A program made the position numbers and the translations under genes. 64,000 bases of DNA from Parietichytrium sp. I65-24A. Its lineage: Eukaryota > Sar > Bigyra > Thraustochytrida > Thraustochytriidae. The stretch is from positions 124,001 to 188,000 of the forward strand of contig BLSF01000016.1 of assembly GCA_012862575.1 (NCBI GenBank), read 5' to 3'. Under the pieces are notes generated by a model. The model made no database searches and had not been told where the DNA came from. It was given only the letters and a program-made list of their open reading frames with translations. Shown one piece after another: positions 61,022 to 64,000 of the stretch (position 1 is its first letter; every line of letters starts with the position of its first letter).

Positions 61022-62391
61022 CCTTCAGGCGTTCCGTCGCCAAGCAGGCAGGGAAGCTGCTTTGCCGCGAGAGTGATCAGCCGTGACCGCGCTCAGATCT
61101 CAGGTCTCAGAAGTCTCAGTTCTCAGTGCACGGGGTGCACACCTACTTCGTGTCCCTTGTGTTCCTTGTGTTGAGCGTCTATGCGCATCTATGCTCTTGC
61201 TGGCGAGTCACTGTGGCAGGTTAGCGCGACTCCCTATCGTTCCGAGTCAGTTACTGCGCACTAGCCAGACTGTCAGTAAGTTTATTAGTATGTCAATAAT
61301 CAATCTCGGTACTCTATCGTGTTTTACGCTTGCTATACATTCCACTCTGCACGTTCACTAATCGTTTCCTTGAGTTGGCCAGTTTATCCAAATTCCAATC
61401 TTCCCTCCTTCCCTCCTAGGCGGAAGCTATGATACTACTGGTCTCGCTGTGCTCGTACATGCACACCTTTTCTACACTCACTTAGTAACAATGCCAAAGG
61501 CCAAGACTACCAAGATGAATAAGATTATCACCTTGCTTTTTCGTTTGTTGCTGTCGACTGACTCAGGCTCCGAAATCTAGTTCCGCTTTTCTTTCTTGTG
61601 AATGAAGACAGGAAATGGATGGACCAAACCGACTATTAGACCCGCTTTTCATTCAAGATCGATCCTTTCTCCAAAATCTCACACTGTGGCACTCCGGCAC
61701 GATCCGGTGCAATGGTTCTCAGTAGCAATAAATCTCGCCAAAGGGTCAGATCGTCGAACGATGTCGAACAATTCAAATCCACCCAACAAACCAACTTTCC
61801 CGAAATCTCCCACATCACAGCTATACCTACCCGGCGATCTTGTACAATCTGGTACTGCCTTGCACATTTGACAGCGTTAATTGTAATGTTTTGAATCCCG
61901 ATGGATTCGCGGAGTCTTTTTACTTTACTGTACCGGTACTTGAGTTCTGTTTTAAAAAGTCATCAACGAGCGAACGGCTACTGAACCAGCTCGCTGCTAT
62001 AGAATTCGCCCTGATGGAGGATTGGGACTTCGAGCCACGGCATGCCACGGCCATGGACAGCACAATTAAGAAGTTGGTTCTGAAAGCTACTAGTACGTAG
62101 CGCAACTCAGGGCAACTGGGCTAGCGACGGGTACACGTACAACGTCTACAATAAATTTGGCTAGCTAAAGTTAGTGTAGTAGAGCACCAGTAGGGTGGCA
62201 AAGCCTTAGTCACCCAGTCTGCCAGTCACCTCTCGTCAGTCTCGTTGCGCACGGCAAGGTGCGGGGTGAGCCGTTTCCAGTCAAGGTTGTGTTGCTCTTT
62301 TTACTCGGCGCTTCGCAGCGGCAAACTGCCCTTCACGCCATTCACTCTCTATGGCCCGCGCTAGACACCTTTCGTGAGGCGATCAAGCACG
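61022..62391. other. Divergent spacer between LRR and orphan helical genes
   Basis: No supported gene. A GTACCGGTAC word lies near 61931-61940; short open stretches on both strands near 61600-62100 show no motif. Confidence 0.55.
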
Positions 62392-63309
62392 ATGAACGAG
62401 GATTTGGGGCAAGTCATCAGTGCCGCAATATCTGGGGATGACTCGAAAGACCACATTCCGTTGCTATCAAGTCTATTGCTTGAAAGGTTTGGTGTTGTGG
62501 CAAAACCAAACGAAGGCATCAACGCGGCAGACCTTGCCTTACTCTTCTGTCATTGTATTGCCCAGAACAGTGAGCAGAGCACCCATTTTGATCATCTAGA
62601 CCACAGCGACCCATCGCCGGGGCAACAGTACCAAGCAAAAACAGAGATTTCTCAAATTGCTTCCATGGATCTGGATGATTTATGTAGCGCAGTCGTTGAC
62701 GAAATCGGCCTACTTCGGTCAAGTTTGAGGAATCTAAACGCAAATGCTGCGCACTACATCACTTGCGCCGGAAAACTTGGCGAATTTGGATCTGACGTTC
62801 ACCCTTTGGACTCCCACTTGTTCTTCAGCAACCAAACCGCGGAGCAAGGAGGCGGAGTGAAGTCCACCACAGAGAGACTACAACGCCTTTGCGAGCAAGC
62901 CAATGAGGAGATAGAATTTTGGCGAGATCTTATTAAAATCACCAAGTCTCGAGCCGCAAAGCTTGGGCCCTCGAAGAGCGAATTTGAATTGGTACAGTTT
63001 CCATCAGACGAGTACATGCAAGGCGTTGAGACAGCCTTGGCTCGGTTCAAAACACCTTTAGAGAACGTCAAAGCGGCGTGGTCCTCTGGAAGGAGTGAAT
63101 TGAAGAAGCAAACCTACTCAAAGTTGATGAGCACTGACTTCAAATCGAGGGCTAGAGACGTGAGCAATACCTTTCGAAAAACCCTAGCACACAGTGAAAC
63201 TCAAGAAGAAATACTTGAGCAGAAGCTCAAACAGGTAGATAAGGGGCTGGTACAGCTTCTGACTAGCACAATAGGAACTGGATCGGAGCTGAACGCCATA
63301 CTACATTAG
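62392..63309 (+). CDS. Orphan helical protein
   Basis: 305 residues from the first in-frame ATG at 62392. The sequence is soluble, acidic to neutral and mostly helical, with possible coiled-coil segments around STTERLQRLCEQANEEIEFW and QEEILEQKLKQVDKGLVQLL. No signal peptide or membrane segment. I do not recognise a family; helical subunits of kinetochore, augmin or Mediator complexes have this general look, but no motif supports any of these. Clean open frame and coding-like composition argue that it is real. Confidence 0.7.
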   Translation: MNEDLGQVISAAISGDDSKDHIPLLSSLLLERFGVVAKPNEGINAADLALLFCHCIAQNSEQSTHFDHLDHSDPSPGQQYQAKTEISQIASMDLDDLCSAVVDEIGLLRSSLRNLNANAAHYITCAGKLGEFGSDVHPLDSHLFFSNQTAEQGGGVKSTTERLQRLCEQANEEIEFWRDLIKITKSRAAKLGPSKSEFELVQFPSDEYMQGVETALARFKTPLENVKAAWSSGRSELKKQTYSKLMSTDFKSRARDVSNTFRKTLAHSETQEEILEQKLKQVDKGLVQLLTSTIGTGSELNAILH

Positions 63310-64000
63310 TCATCAACATTATACCAGGACCCCGACTGATCTCAATCATGTTGAGGCCGGGGTCGCTTACCGCGAATGGCATCTCAGGCATTCTCAGGCT
63401 CCTCAGGCACGATTAAGAGTGATTGTAGCGCTCAAACTCAGTTCCAAAGATTTTGTATCGCCGAAAAATAAGAGAACTTTGCGTGGAGCGAAGCCTCAGC
63501 TAAAAAGCAGCGAGATCGTGGATCCTGGCATTGTAGTCAAAATCCGGTCATTTACCGCCCTAGACGTGGGAAGTCACTGGCAAAATGTGGATCATGCTTT
63601 TCTAAATATTGCCAGTACAGTGAGACCACCCGCAACTTTTCGCAGGCTATTATCTTGGGATCTCGGAATTGATTGTCTTTCACGGAGAATATTCAGATTA
63701 GACAGAGAATTGCCGTATTGACCCGGCATCCATTTTTAAGGTCATTGCACTTCGAACTTTAAAAGAACAGTAGACGGTTTTGATCTCTGGGATCAACCAA
63801 GCAGGTATATTTAAATCTTCGTGAGACGTTTTTCGTGACTACGTGACATCATTACTAATACCTATTAGGTAGTGGTAACCCCCGCCATAATTGCAGTTAC
63901 AGTTGAACCTGAACATTCTATTCAATTGATGTCCAGGCACACAAGCGCGGCAAGACACTGTGCGTTATCGCCTCTTGTTGAAACGAGACGAGCAAAGCCG
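63310..64000. other. Right-edge spacer
   Basis: No supported gene. An open frame at 63419-63721 has no ATG and matches nothing I know; the rest has no recognisable exon. Confidence 0.5.

Noticed and set aside
63419-63721. 100-residue plus frame near the right edge
   Set aside because: It starts with GTG and shows no motif or splice context.
1-64000. Mobile elements, virus-derived sequences, CRISPR arrays, rRNA
   Set aside because: No transposase, reverse transcriptase, integrase or capsid-like frames, no long terminal repeats and no rRNA signatures were seen.

Overview
The window is a nuclear segment from a gene-dense, intron-poor microbial eukaryote. All recognisable genes are eukaryotic: TOR kinase, SF3B3, TEX10/IPI1, a ZNHIT6-type zf-HIT protein, Hikeshi, kinesin, a Rab GTPase, tubulin-tyrosine ligase and selenoprotein T. 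Coding DNA is close to half GC. Eight spliceosomal introns can be placed by reading frame (72 to 166 bp, donors GTAAGT, GTGAGT or GTACGT), all in five short genes, while the long genes (up to 11.3 kb) are single exons. A unicellular red alga such as Porphyridium, or another intron-poor alga, would fit, but no lineage marker is present, so the taxonomy is inference only.

Left part (1-16.3 kb): the N-terminal part of an MIT-domain AAA ATPase running off the left edge (minus), a mitochondrial-type WW plus RDD membrane protein (minus), a spliced Hikeshi homologue (minus), and a 3767-residue intronless TOR kinase (minus).

Middle-left (16.3-27.3 kb): a spliced 47-residue TOM5-like gene, selenoprotein T with an in-frame TGA and a readable SECIS hairpin in its 3' UTR, a three-exon ZNHIT6/BCD1-like snoRNP assembly factor, a tubulin-tyrosine ligase family protein (minus), an SLC10/SBF-type transporter, and a secreted orphan protein (minus). 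Middle (27.3-40.6 kb): a 3.9-kb gene-poor spacer, an ARID protein, a second 1.7-kb spacer, a kinesin-1-like motor (minus) and a secreted protein with two tandem SETD3/LSMT-like SET modules.

Right part (40.8-64 kb): ALKBH1 dioxygenase (minus), a YqgF/RuvX nuclease-fold protein whose 3' coding end overlaps that of TEX10/IPI1 (minus), a four-exon Rab8-like GTPase, a spliced 117-residue DUF2462 (UPF0390) protein (minus), a large polytopic membrane protein, SF3B3 (exactly the human length), a GPI-anchored LRR surface protein (minus), and a helical orphan protein.

The genes form no operon or single pathway. Several belong to RNA and ribosome production (SF3B3, TEX10, ZNHIT6-like, DUF2462) and growth control (TOR), but this looks like ordinary housekeeping mixture. 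No virus-like element, transposon, CRISPR array or convincing tRNA was seen. The best candidates for a second look are the selenoprotein T/SECIS unit, the secreted double-SET protein, the TOR sequence peculiarities, the TOM5-like microprotein and two arrays of a TGAGTCA-containing nonamer.
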